Shown here in pieces: positions 24,888-35,082 of a stretch of 64,000 bases of DNA. The stretch's first letter is position 1; each line of letters starts with the position of its first letter. The translations under genes and the position numbers were made by a program. This DNA comes from JADJSS01 sp964490845 (lineage in GTDB: Bacteria; Bacteroidota; Bacteroidia; Chitinophagales; JADIYW01): positions 1 to 64,000 of the forward strand of contig CAZBED010000011.1 in NCBI GenBank assembly GCA_964490845.1. The letters are read 5' to 3'. The notes under the pieces were generated by a model. It was not told the DNA's origin. It saw only the letters and a list, made by a program, of their open reading frames with translations, and searched no databases.

Positions 24888-25593
24888 TTGTTTCTGCTGT
24901 GGCTGTTGCCGCTTTTAATCTTTTTTCTTCCTTATCCTTTTCGTCACCCACTTTTATAGTTTTGAATGTATCGATGACGTCGGTAATGAAAATCATGATT
25001 GTTACCACGATTGAAAATATTTTAATGGAACCACCGAAAATGATTTCCAGTAATATCACCAGACAGATAACGATGCGTGTTTCTGTAGGACCGAATAAAC
25101 CGGTATCTATCGTATATACATCCGTCATCTTATATCTTAAATGAATCATAAGCATTGCCCATGCATAACCGGAACTGAACAGAAATACCAAAATTTTATA
25201 TTCAGGCTCAACATAAATAAAATAACCGGCACTCATGCTGACTAATGAAATCCAATCCATGATACTATCCAGCGTGAAGCCAAACCATTTTCTGGGTATA
25301 TTCCGGTAATAGGCAATTCTGCCATCCAGTGAGTCACCAAACCAATTAACGGCAAACCCAAAAATGGCGATAAAAAGATATAACTTGTTGTGCAGGGAAG
25401 CGGCCATCCAAAAACCGGCTAAAACCATAGCGGTTCCCAACATACCAATTGCCGTAAGCATGTTAGGGGTGACAAATTCAGGCATAATTCTGCACAAAAA
25501 TAGAATAGTGGGTTGTTCAATAAATCTTAATATATTGGTACGGCTTCTGTCGATGGAACCCTTCTGTTTTTTGTCTTCTGCTAATAAACCCAT
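24880..25593 (-). CDS. CDP-alcohol phosphatidyltransferase-family protein
   Basis: A 237-residue membrane enzyme. The active-site motif reads DSLDGRIAYYRN then GFTLDSIMD, i.e. D-x2-D-G-x2-A then G-x3-D-x3-D, with all four Asp present. The usual Arg of the AR pair is Tyr, and the spacer to the Gly is about one residue longer than standard. About six hydrophobic helices surround it. The family joins CDP-linked lipids to alcohols such as glycerol phosphate or inositol phosphate; the substrate is unknown. It is first gene of a pair with GtrA. Confidence 0.82.
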   Translation of the reverse strand: MGLLAEDKKQKGSIDRSRTNILRFIEQPTILFLCRIMPEFVTPNMLTAIGMLGTAMVLAGFWMAASLHNKLYLFIAIFGFAVNWFGDSLDGRIAYYRNIPRKWFGFTLDSIMDWISLVSMSAGYFIYVEPEYKILVFLFSSGYAWAMLMIHLRYKMTDVYTIDTGLFGPTETRIVICLVILLEIIFGGSIKIFSIVVTIMIFITDVIDTFKTIKVGDEKDKEEKRLKAATATAETNV

Positions 25594-25708
25594 ATTGACC
25601 GCAAAAATAGAATATTATTATTAGCCATGTGTTAACTCAAGACAAACAAATTACACACATTTTGCTCATAAAATGTATATAACCAACAATATACCTATTT
25701 ATGGTTAG

Positions 25709-26941
25709 TTATATAAAGCTACCATTAAGCATAATTTTATCAATTTGAGTGGAAGAAAAATGATAAGCAAGTGACGCTATAGAAGGGATGGATTTTGTAA
25801 ATATGAGATTAGCTCTTTTGCCTTTGGTTATACTGCCCATTTCCTGTTCTACCTGCATGGCATGCGCGGCATTGATGGTGGCGGCATTGATAGCTTCTTC
25901 GGGAAGCAGTTTCATCTGAATACAACTTAATGCCACCACAAAATTCATATTGCCGGATGGAGAAGAGCCGGGATTATAGTCGGAAGCTAAGGCAATAGCA
26001 GCGTTGTTATCAATTAATATTCTTGCAGGTGGATAGTGCATTCGCAAAAAAAAGGCAGCTGTAGGCAACAGCGTCGCTATCGGTGCATCAGGTTGGGATA
26101 AAATCTTAACTTCCTCCTCTCCGATGGTTTCCAGATGATCTACGGATAATGCGTGTGTATGATATCCGGCCTGTACACCTCCGGAATTGAACAACTGATT
26201 AGCATGTATTTTGGGCCTTAATCCGAATTCAATACCCGCAAGACAAATTTGTTCGGTTTCTTCTTGCGTAAAGAACCCCTGTTCACAAAAAACATCAATA
26301 TAATCTGCAAGATTATCTCTCGCAATTGCCGGAAGCATTTCCCCGATTATCAATTGTATATATTTTTTTCTATCCTGCTTATATATTTCCGGAAATGCAT
26401 GAGCGCCCAAAAAAGTAGATTTTACAGGAAGAGGGTTATTTTTTTTAAGTTGCTGGATAACGCGCAACATCTTCAACTCGCTATCCATACTCAATCCATA
26501 ACCGCTTTTAATTTCAATAGCGCCGGTACCCAGCCGCACCAGTTCATTTAATCGTGTCTGTGCCTGTTCCAGCAGCAGTTCTTCAGGAGTTTCATTTAAT
26601 TTTCGGGCAGAATTCAGGATGCCTCCCCCTTTAGCAGCAATTTCGGCATAGGATAATCCTTTTAGTTTATCAACGAACTCCTCTTCGCGGGTGGCGGCAA
26701 AAACCAAATGCGTATGGCTGTCACACCAGGCGGGTAAAATAGAAGCTCCGCGTGCATCATAAACAGGCTGTGATAAGTCATCTTCCGTCAAGGCACTCAT
26801 AAGGCCGTAACCTGAAATGCTGTTTTCTTCAATTTTCAGAAATGCATGCTCCAAAATAGGTAAATCCGCCAATGCACTGCCGCGAAGTAATTTTGTTTCT
26901 TCACGAACGTTGATTAAATATTTTATATTGGTGATGAGCAT
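25709..26941 (-). CDS. hutI: Imidazolonepropionase
   Basis: A 410-residue amidohydrolase that opens 4-imidazolone-5-propionate to N-formimidoyl-glutamate, step three of histidine degradation. Metal site ALPAWCDSHTHLVFA-type (SILPAWCDSHTHLVFAATREEE) is at about residue 75. KIHANQLFNSGGVQ and ALSVDHLE follow, and SDYNPGSSPSGNMNF is near the C-terminus. An upstream in-frame TTG at 26953 would add four residues; I take the ATG at 26941. It lies directly after the giant adhesin gene (39 bp). Confidence 0.96.
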   Translation of the reverse strand: MLITNIKYLINVREETKLLRGSALADLPILEHAFLKIEENSISGYGLMSALTEDDLSQPVYDARGASILPAWCDSHTHLVFAATREEEFVDKLKGLSYAEIAAKGGGILNSARKLNETPEELLLEQAQTRLNELVRLGTGAIEIKSGYGLSMDSELKMLRVIQQLKKNNPLPVKSTFLGAHAFPEIYKQDRKKYIQLIIGEMLPAIARDNLADYIDVFCEQGFFTQEETEQICLAGIEFGLRPKIHANQLFNSGGVQAGYHTHALSVDHLETIGEEEVKILSQPDAPIATLLPTAAFFLRMHYPPARILIDNNAAIALASDYNPGSSPSGNMNFVVALSCIQMKLLPEEAINAATINAAHAMQVEQEMGSITKGKRANLIFTKSIPSIASLAYHFSSTQIDKIMLNGSFI

Positions 26942-26980
26942 AAACCACCTCAAAAGTAGTACATATAATTTTAATCGAAG

Positions 26981-29900
26981 CTATTTCACAATGGTTACTG
27001 AACCTTTTTTAGACAGCTTTTTCCCATTGTAACAGGTAAACTGAATGACGAAAATATAAGAGTCCACCATCGCATCGGCGCCTTTGAATGTACCATCCCA
27101 GCAAAGAGCAGGACTATCCGATTCAAAAACTTTTTCGCCCCATCTGTTAAAGATATCCATCTTAAAGTCCGACAATACAGGCGGAGAAAGAATACCGAAG
27201 CAATCGTTTACCCCGTCATTATTGGGAGAAAAAGCGGTTGGTATATATATAAATTCGTTCTGACATTCATCTATCAACTCCACCAATATCGTGTCTTTAT
27301 TACTACAGTTCTTTGCATCGCGAACCTCCACGGTAAAGACAGTAGAAGCTTTGATGACGGATGTAGGATTTCGTACAGTATCGTTACTCAGTAATCCGGC
27401 CGGAGTCCAGCTGTAACTAAGTATGCCATTATGAACAACACCTAACTGAACCTCATGGAGGTACTTTGTTCTTGGGGTATCTACTGTCGCACTGATAACC
27501 GGAAGCGGGTGCACATTCACCGGTATTATACCGGATTTAGTGCATCCGTTTCCAAAACGTATGGTAAATGCAATATTTCCGGAAGAGCTATTGTTTATCC
27601 GTATACTGTCAGCATTTTGCGTAACGATTGTATCGGTTCCGTTTTTCCAAAGAACGGAATACCCCAATGCCGGAGTAATAGTTAAATCCACCGGACTGCT
27701 TTGTCCCGAACAATACTCCACCAACGGAATGCTGAAATTAATGGTATTGACGTGCATGGTAATAATATTACTGACAGCAGAAGTATTCAATAAACAAGCG
27801 GCGGATGATAGAATCTGAACTGAAACAACATCCCCTTCATTCAGGGATGATGAAGTGAAGACACTGCTATTATTACCCACCTGACTGCCGTTTAAAAACC
27901 ATTGATAAGACAGTCCCGAACCGGTATTCAATGCCGTAGCCGTAAAGCGGACTGCCTGCCCCTGGCAGATATTATTAGTATCAGCCGCAATGCTTACGCT
28001 TTGCATAAAATTGGCGTTTACTGTCAGGTTGGTGGTAACAATACTGTCACACCCCAAACTGCTCCGCAGTGTATCGAAATAGGAGCCGGCAACAGTATAT
28101 GAATGTGTGCCTACCGTTACAGCGTTGCCCTGACAAATCACCGGATTTTGTATACTGCGCTTTTCAGGAATTACATTCAGCATCAACACCACAAAACTAT
28201 CACAACCCAATGTAGTTTGCAGCGTGTCCTTATATGTACCGGCAGTTGTTAACGACTGTCCGTTGAAGGTGGTAGATTGCCCCATACAAATCGTTCGGGT
28301 GATGGGTGTGGTTTTCACCGGATTCACTGTTAAAGTCAATACAATGAAACTATCACAACCGAGCGCAGTGATTAATGTATCACTGTAAGTTCCGGTAGCC
28401 GTTAAATTTTGTCCGTTAAAAAGTACAGATTGACCCTGGCAAATTGTTCTAGTTACGGGTGTGGTTTTTACAGGATTTACATTCAGTGTCAACACAATGA
28501 AACTATCACAGCCAAATGAGGTTGATAAGGTATCTCTGTAGGTTCCGGCAATCGATAATGACTGTCCGTTGAAAACAAACGATTGTCCCTGGCAAATTGT
28601 TCGGGTGATAGGTGTGGTTTTTACAGGATTTACATTCAATGTCAACACAATGAAACTATCACAACCCAATGAAGTAGACAAGGTATCTCTGTATATACCT
28701 GCTATAGTTAATGTTTGGCCATTAAATACAATCGACTGCCCCTGGCAGATGGAACGAGATATATTGGTGGAAGGTGTTGGTTTGACTGTAACAGTTAATA
28801 CGAGAAAGCTATCACAACCCAAAATAGTACTCAGGGTATCCCGATATAACCCGGCGGTATTAATTGTATTTCCATTGAATATAATATTGCTGCCCTGACA
28901 GATACTTTGTGAAATATTGGTCGTGGGTGTTGGCTTAACCGTTACTGTCAGCGTAATAACACTATCACATCCGCCTACTGAAATCAATGTATCTTTATAA
29001 ACACCTGCGGCAGTAATTATTTGCCCGTTAAACAGTGTGCCTTGCCCCTGACAGATACTACGGGAAATAGCAGAATTAATAATAGGTGAAATGATTAAGG
29101 TCAGAACGACAAAACTGTCACATCCTAATGACGTTAATAATGTATCGCGATAGACTCCGGGCAAACTAATAGTTTGGCCATTAAATATAACGGTATTTCC
29201 CGGGCAAATACTTTGAGTAATAATAGTGGTGGGTGTAGGTTTAATAATAACCGTTAGTACAATAAGACTATCACAACCTAATGAAGAAGAAAGTGTATCC
29301 CGATACGTTCCGGCTGTTGATATCGTATTCCCGTTAAATAAAATGCTGCTGCCCTGACAGATACTTTGGGAAATATTAGTGGTTACGACCGGATTAACGG
29401 TGACATTTAATACGATAAAGCTATCGCAGCCGGATGTAGTGCTTAACGTATCTCTATAAATCCCTGCCGCCGTTATGGTATTCCCGTTAAATAAAATGCT
29501 GCTGCCCTGACAGATACTTTGGGAAATATTAGTGGTTACGGCCGGATTAACAGTTATATTTAAAACGATAAAACTATCACAACCTAATGTAGTGCTTAAC
29601 GTATCTCTGTAAATCCCTGTCGCCGTTATAGTATTTCCGTTAAAAATGATACTGCTGCCCTGACAAATGCTCTGAGAAAGGTTGGTAGTAGGTGTCGGAT
29701 TGATTATGACCGTTAATACAATAAAACTATCGCATCCAAGCGTAGTGATTAATGTATCCCTGTAAGTGCCTGCCGATGTAATTGTATTACCATTAAAAAC
29801 TATACTGTTTCCCTGACAAATGCTCTGTGATAAATTGGTGGTAGGTGTCGGTTTCACAGATAGATTCAAAACCAAAAAACTATCACAACCTAATGAAGAA

Positions 29901-32900
29901 GAAAGTGTATCCCGATACGTTCCGGCTGTTGATATCGTATTCCCGTTAAAAATAATGCTGCTGCCCTGACAGATACTTTGGGAAATATTAGTGATTACAA
30001 CCGGATTAACGGTGACATTTAATACGATATAACTATCACAACCTAATGTAGTAGAAAGTGTATCCCGGTATGTTCCGGCTGTTGATATCGTATTCCCGTT
30101 AAATAAAATGCTGCTGCCCTGACAGATACTTTGGGAAATATTAGTGGTTACGACCGGATTAACGGTGACATTTAGTACGATAAAGCTATCGCAGCCGGAT
30201 GTAGTGCTTAACGTATCTCTGTAAATCCCTGCCGCCGTTATAGTATTTCCGTTAAAAATGATACTGCTGCCCTGACAAATACTTTGAGATAAATTCGTGG
30301 ATGGCGTTGACTTTATTGACACATTCATCACCAGAAAACTATCACAGCCTAATACAGTACTTAATGTATCTCTGTAAATTCCGGCTGTCGATATCGTATT
30401 CCCGTTAAAAACAATACTGCTGCCCTGACAAATGCTTTGTGATAAATTCGTGGTAGGTGTAGGATTTACGGTTAAATTCAAAATCAATACACTGTCACAG
30501 CCCTGTGATGTAGATAAGGTATCCTGATAAATACCCGTAGTTGTTAAGGTGTTCCCGTTAAACACTATACTTTGTCCCTGACAAATGGATTGACTGCTAT
30601 TTGTAGAAATCACCGGCTTTATGCCCACAGTTAATATAACGATACTATCACATCCTTCAGATGATAGCAGAGTATCCCTGTAAACGCCGGCAGCAGAAAT
30701 CGTGCTTCCGTTAAATACAATACTTTGCCCCTGACAAATATTTTGACTTATATTCGTAGAATTGGCAGGTTTCACAATCAGGTTTAATATTAAGAAACTG
30801 TCACAGCCCAATGAGGTGCTTAATGTGTCCCTGTATATTCCGGGAAGTGAAATGCTGTTACCGTTAAAAATAATACTGCTCCCCTGACAGATACTTTGGG
30901 AAATATTGGTAGTTATAACCGGATTAACCGTAACATTTAAAACGATAAAACTATCACAGCCCAATGTAGTGCTTAACGTATCTCTATAAATCCCTGCCGT
31001 TGTAATGGTATTGCCGTTAAAAACGATATTGTAGCCCTGACAAATACTCTGAGAAAGGTTAGTAGTAAAAGTTGGCTTTAGAGTCACATTTAACACCAGA
31101 AAACTATCACAGCCTAATACAGTACTTAATGTATCTCTGTAGATTCCGGCTGTAGATATGGTATTCCCATTAAAAACGATACTGCTGCCCTGACAAATAC
31201 TTTGAGATAAATTAGTAGTAGGTGTAGGCTTAACGGTTAGACTCAAGATCAATATACTGTCACAACCCTGCGTAGTTGTTAAGGTATCCTGATAAACACC
31301 GGTAGTTGTTAGGGTATTTCCATTAAACACTATACTTTGTCCCTGACAAATGGATTGAGTAAGGTTGGTTGATATGGCAGAACCAAAGCTAAGGTTTAGT
31401 ACAATAAAACTATCACAACCCAGTGATGATGTTAACGTGTCTCTATAGATTCCCGGAACAGTGATCGTATTGCCGTTAAAGACAATACTACCACCCGAAC
31501 AAACACTTTGCGAAATATTGGTGGTGGGTGTTGGCTTAATCGTAACATTCAACACTAGAAAACTATCGCAACCTAATGAAGTGATTAATGTATCTCTGTA
31601 AATTCCGGCTGTAGTTATGGTATTCCCGTTAAACACAATACTGCTACCCTGACAGATGCTTTGTGATAAATTACTAGTGGGACTTGGCTTTATCGTTACA
31701 TTCAATACCAGGAAACTATCACAGCCTAATGATGTTATTAACGTATCTCTGTAGATCCCTGCAGTTGTGATTGTATTCCCGTTAAAAACGATACTATTGC
31801 CCTGACAAATACTCTGAGAAAGGTTGGTGGTAGGTGTTGGCTTTACAGACACATTCAACACCAAAAAACTATCACAACCTAATGAAGTAATTAATGTATC
31901 TCTGTAGATTCCGGCTGTTGATATGGTATTCCCATTAAAAACGATACTGTTTCCCTGACAAATGCTTTGTGATAAGTTAGTGGTAGGTGTGGGTTTAACG
32001 GTAATGTTAACAGTCTTGGTGCCGGCACATTGCCCTGCAGTTGGAGTAAACGTATAGGTTGTCGTTCCTGAAGCAGTAGTATTTATCGTAGCAGGGCTCC
32101 AGGTTCCATTAATGGAATTGGTAGACACGGCTGGCAAAGCCGGGGCCGCAACATTCTGACAAAACGGGCCAATAGTATTAAATGTCGGCGTAATACCCGA
32201 AGTGATAGTAACGGAAGTGGTGGTGGAAGATGCCGCGCAACCTCCGGCGGCCGGAATCGTATATGTAACAGTGTATGTATTAAGGCTGCTGGTGCTTGGT
32301 GTAATCGCACCTGTCGACGGATCAATCGTCAAACCGGCCGGGCTTGCGCTATATGTTCCTCCCGCCGTTCCCGTTCTCGTTACACTCTGCGGTGTTGAAA
32401 TATTGTTACAAAATGTATTGGGCGAATAAGAAATGGTTGCAGAGCCGGAAGAAGAGACCACCTGTATCTGAACGGTATTAGTGAGAGTGTTGCCACATGC
32501 AAAAACAGTATAGGTTATCGTATGAGTACCCACTCCTGCTGTTGCGGGATTAAAACTGGAACCCGTCATACCCGGACCGGAAAAAGTTCCGCCTGTCGGT
32601 CTGCCTGTTAAAGTAATTGCAGATGAAGTGGTACAATACGGCCCGCTAGCTCCTGTTATGGTAGGAGCTGCACCAGCACCCAGTACCTGAACAGTAAATG
32701 TATTGGCACAACCCGACCCTGAATAGGTAAGCGTATGTGTTCCTATTCCTGCTGTCGAAGGACTGAATATCGGCTGATTGACCCAAAATGGCGGGATGAT
32801 GCAAAATCCGGCCGTGGTAATTCCAGGCCCGGAGAATGAACCGCAGGCCGGATTCGGACTTAAGGTTACATTCGCATCCGTAACACAATACGTTGGATTT

Positions 32901-34939
32901 AAATTAACCGTTGGTAAAGTGCCCGCAATCACTTTTATCTGCTTTGTTCCGGTAAAGGTTCCGCATCCATTCGTAACGCTGTAATTGATGTTATGTGTTC
33001 CAATTCCTGCAATAGCCGGATAAAAAGTATCATTGGACATTCCCGGACCGGTATACGTTCCGCCAATCGGTGTGGCCGTTAAAACAATCGGATTTGCTCC
33101 TAAACAATAATTAGTACCGGGAACATTAATGGTGGCATTTGCCGGCGGGTTCGTGGTAACAGCAATATCATCCTGCGCCTTACATCCATTTGGCGATGTA
33201 ACAATCACGCGATAAGTGGTATAAGACGCCGGGCTGACGGATATCGTATTACTCGCACCCGTTTGAATCTGTGTACCATTGGAAGGAGGAAAGAAAACCG
33301 GGTTCCTATAAAACGTATAGGTACTGCCCGGTATAGGTGGTGATGCCGTTAATGTTATGGGTGTGCCGCAATATAATTGATCAGGGCCTAAATTTACGGA
33401 AACAAATTCTACATTGATAGTCTTGCTGGCTGTAGCCGCACAAGCCCCGCTTACTACCGTTACGGTAACGGTTTTTGGTGCGGTTGCCGAAAAAACAGCT
33501 GTCGGCCCCGTTTGTCCATCATACCAGTAATAGGATGTACCGCCGCTGGCCGTTAATGTCTGGCTTCCCGGACTGTAATTATACCCTCCGAACAAACCCG
33601 GCGTTTTACAGACTAATACGGGGTTGGTGATGGCCGGAACAGGCGGTGCACCCAATACTACATTATAATTGGAATTCATGTTATTACCACACAAATCGGT
33701 AATATTTTGTGCATTGATGGTATAGGTTCCGGGGGTTAACGCAGGTGAAACAGAAATATCAATATTATTGGTCCTGCCGTTTACACAATTCGTATTGACA
33801 ATAGTAAAAGTATGACCGGCAAGTGTAAAATCGGTATTCTGTATGGTGGAACAAGTCACCCACTCGGAGAACAGCAAATGAAAGTTGGACGCATTGGCGC
33901 AATTTGTAGAATAGGCATTGGTGATGGTAGGCGGTGTCACATCGGTAATAGCAACTGAAGTGGCCTGTTTTTTAAATTCAATCAAAAAACCATCATTGGA
34001 GCCACTGTAAAAATTTATACAAATGGCATATTGCCTGCCTACGGTCACATTCACACGGTTGTTGAAGCGGTTACAGTCAGACCCCTTACTCTGATTAGTA
34101 CAATCATTTGAGGAACAAGAGCCATAGCTTTCCGTACACAGCGTACTGTTCATCCCAGTAATGCCGGTGTATAATGAATAATTACAGGATATCTGTGTTC
34201 GTTTATTATCCTGACAACCATTCGTAATATCCCAGACAACAAAATCATAATCCGTTGTGCCGGAAGGTGTAATGGTAAAATCCAAAGGGCCTGTTGACTG
34301 CGGGCTAAAAGAATACCAAACAGAACCGCCGCTTCCTGTCCCGCTGTAACAGGAACCTTCATCATCATAAATTTGCCCTAAATCCGTATACTGGCCACCC
34401 AATGCTACAGCGGTATTATTCTGACATAATGGAATAGCATACGGACAATCGCTTTCAGGGGGTGAAGAAATCCGGGAGGAAATATTGTCTTTTCTGGGAA
34501 TCAGCTCATCAATATGAGCTTCCCACCCTCTGGCCTTATTTGAGTTATCCGATGCAACATACTCTATGGTTAGTTTTTCGCCAATAATATTTTTAATCTT
34601 ATCCCTTTGAAAAAAGGTATAGAACAGATTTTCATCCTTAACACCTTCCCCTTTATAAACATTTATCCTGGTCCCTCTCGGCAAATCGATATCTGTAAAA
34701 TACAGGCTCAATACATAACCCGGTTTAGCCACCAGTGTAGTTAGGGTATAATTATTACTGACCTCCCCATTCACACCTCCGTCATCATAAAACAAGGTAT
34801 TGCCGGCCTGAAACTGACATTGATTACAGGCATTATAACTTGAAGTATATTTACCCGAACCGGAAGTAAATGCAGCAGATACAAACGGATTAAAAAATAA
34901 TAAAATAAACAAACATGAAGTTGTAAATATTCTTCTCAT
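26981..34939 (-). CDS. Giant secreted repeat adhesin with gliding-motility-associated C-terminal domain
   Basis: A 2652-residue protein. A signal peptide (MRRIFTTSCLFILLFFNPFV, SAAF) is followed by a CUB-like region (about 25-165) and a WYSFSP-type domain. PKD/Ig-like domains run from about 340 to 980 (VNLGPDQLYCG, GPGM and related motifs). Then come 26 tandem units of 51 residues (about 980-2310), a few more beta domains and a C-terminal segment. That end has FIYIPTAFSPNNDGVNDCFG, FNRWGEKVFES and WDGTFKG, the gliding-motility-associated (CHU_C/T9SS sorting) type. It is probably exported by the type IX system and displayed on the surface. Each repeat has two Cys (ICQG and GCDS). It sits inside the hut gene group. 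Confidence 0.9.
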   Translation of the reverse strand: MRRIFTTSCLFILLFFNPFVSAAFTSGSGKYTSSYNACNQCQFQAGNTLFYDDGGVNGEVSNNYTLTTLVAKPGYVLSLYFTDIDLPRGTRINVYKGEGVKDENLFYTFFQRDKIKNIIGEKLTIEYVASDNSNKARGWEAHIDELIPRKDNISSRISSPPESDCPYAIPLCQNNTAVALGGQYTDLGQIYDDEGSCYSGTGSGGSVWYSFSPQSTGPLDFTITPSGTTDYDFVVWDITNGCQDNKRTQISCNYSLYTGITGMNSTLCTESYGSCSSNDCTNQSKGSDCNRFNNRVNVTVGRQYAICINFYSGSNDGFLIEFKKQATSVAITDVTPPTITNAYSTNCANASNFHLLFSEWVTCSTIQNTDFTLAGHTFTIVNTNCVNGRTNNIDISVSPALTPGTYTINAQNITDLCGNNMNSNYNVVLGAPPVPAITNPVLVCKTPGLFGGYNYSPGSQTLTASGGTSYYWYDGQTGPTAVFSATAPKTVTVTVVSGACAATASKTINVEFVSVNLGPDQLYCGTPITLTASPPIPGSTYTFYRNPVFFPPSNGTQIQTGASNTISVSPASYTTYRVIVTSPNGCKAQDDIAVTTNPPANATINVPGTNYCLGANPIVLTATPIGGTYTGPGMSNDTFYPAIAGIGTHNINYSVTNGCGTFTGTKQIKVIAGTLPTVNLNPTYCVTDANVTLSPNPACGSFSGPGITTAGFCIIPPFWVNQPIFSPSTAGIGTHTLTYSGSGCANTFTVQVLGAGAAPTITGASGPYCTTSSAITLTGRPTGGTFSGPGMTGSSFNPATAGVGTHTITYTVFACGNTLTNTVQIQVVSSSGSATISYSPNTFCNNISTPQSVTRTGTAGGTYSASPAGLTIDPSTGAITPSTSSLNTYTVTYTIPAAGGCAASSTTTSVTITSGITPTFNTIGPFCQNVAAPALPAVSTNSINGTWSPATINTTASGTTTYTFTPTAGQCAGTKTVNITVKPTPTTNLSQSICQGNSIVFNGNTISTAGIYRDTLITSLGCDSFLVLNVSVKPTPTTNLSQSICQGNSIVFNGNTITTAGIYRDTLITSLGCDSFLVLNVTIKPSPTSNLSQSICQGSSIVFNGNTITTAGIYRDTLITSLGCDSFLVLNVTIKPTPTTNISQSVCSGGSIVFNGNTITVPGIYRDTLTSSLGCDSFIVLNLSFGSAISTNLTQSICQGQSIVFNGNTLTTTGVYQDTLTTTQGCDSILILSLTVKPTPTTNLSQSICQGSSIVFNGNTISTAGIYRDTLSTVLGCDSFLVLNVTLKPTFTTNLSQSICQGYNIVFNGNTITTAGIYRDTLSTTLGCDSFIVLNVTVNPVITTNISQSICQGSSIIFNGNSISLPGIYRDTLSTSLGCDSFLILNLIVKPANSTNISQNICQGQSIVFNGSTISAAGVYRDTLLSSEGCDSIVILTVGIKPVISTNSSQSICQGQSIVFNGNTLTTTGIYQDTLSTSQGCDSVLILNLTVNPTPTTNLSQSICQGSSIVFNGNTISTAGIYRDTLSTVLGCDSFLVMNVSIKSTPSTNLSQSICQGSSIIFNGNTITAAGIYRDTLSTTSGCDSFIVLNVTVNPVVTTNISQSICQGSSILFNGNTISTAGTYRDTLSTTLGCDSYIVLNVTVNPVVITNISQSICQGSSIIFNGNTISTAGTYRDTLSSSLGCDSFLVLNLSVKPTPTTNLSQSICQGNSIVFNGNTITSAGTYRDTLITTLGCDSFIVLTVIINPTPTTNLSQSICQGSSIIFNGNTITATGIYRDTLSTTLGCDSFIVLNITVNPAVTTNISQSICQGSSILFNGNTITAAGIYRDTLSTTSGCDSFIVLNVTVNPVVTTNISQSICQGSSILFNGNTISTAGTYRDTLSSSLGCDSLIVLTVIIKPTPTTIITQSICPGNTVIFNGQTISLPGVYRDTLLTSLGCDSFVVLTLIISPIINSAISRSICQGQGTLFNGQIITAAGVYKDTLISVGGCDSVITLTVTVKPTPTTNISQSICQGSNIIFNGNTINTAGLYRDTLSTILGCDSFLVLTVTVKPTPSTNISRSICQGQSIVFNGQTLTIAGIYRDTLSTSLGCDSFIVLTLNVNPVKTTPITRTICQGQSFVFNGQSLSIAGTYRDTLSTSFGCDSFIVLTLNVNPVKTTPVTRTICQGQSVLFNGQNLTATGTYSDTLITALGCDSFIVLTLTVNPVKTTPITRTICMGQSTTFNGQSLTTAGTYKDTLQTTLGCDSFVVLMLNVIPEKRSIQNPVICQGNAVTVGTHSYTVAGSYFDTLRSSLGCDSIVTTNLTVNANFMQSVSIAADTNNICQGQAVRFTATALNTGSGLSYQWFLNGSQVGNNSSVFTSSSLNEGDVVSVQILSSAACLLNTSAVSNIITMHVNTINFSIPLVEYCSGQSSPVDLTITPALGYSVLWKNGTDTIVTQNADSIRINNSSSGNIAFTIRFGNGCTKSGIIPVNVHPLPVISATVDTPRTKYLHEVQLGVVHNGILSYSWTPAGLLSNDTVRNPTSVIKASTVFTVEVRDAKNCSNKDTILVELIDECQNEFIYIPTAFSPNNDGVNDCFGILSPPVLSDFKMDIFNRWGEKVFESDSPALCWDGTFKGADAMVDSYIFVIQFTCYNGKKLSKKGSVTIVK
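28015..31990 (-). repeat. Coding tandem array, 26 units of 153 bp
   Basis: The array encodes units of the form SQSICQGxSIVFNGNTI, then xxAGIYRDTLST, then LGCDSFLVLNVTV and a PTPTT linker. On the plus strand the word CTATCACA recurs at 153-bp steps (for example near 28197, 28350, 28503). Some units are almost identical at the DNA level over long stretches, others diverge, which is the mark of unequal recombination. The boundaries are approximate. Confidence 0.9.
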
Positions 34940-35082
34940 GCATGAACAATTTTGTGCGTGTAATTAAATTTACAAAAAATGATGGCAGTTACCTATAAAC
35001 GGATACGTTTTTTTAAACAATTTTTGGAGAAGAATCCAAAGAAGATGTTGATATCCTTCAATCTATAAATATTCAAAAGAGC

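Noticed and set aside
28015..31990. Regular 153-bp repeats on the plus strand as a CRISPR-like or satellite array
   Set aside because: The repeats are in frame with a continuous 2652-residue protein, and units match at the protein level. There are no spacers.
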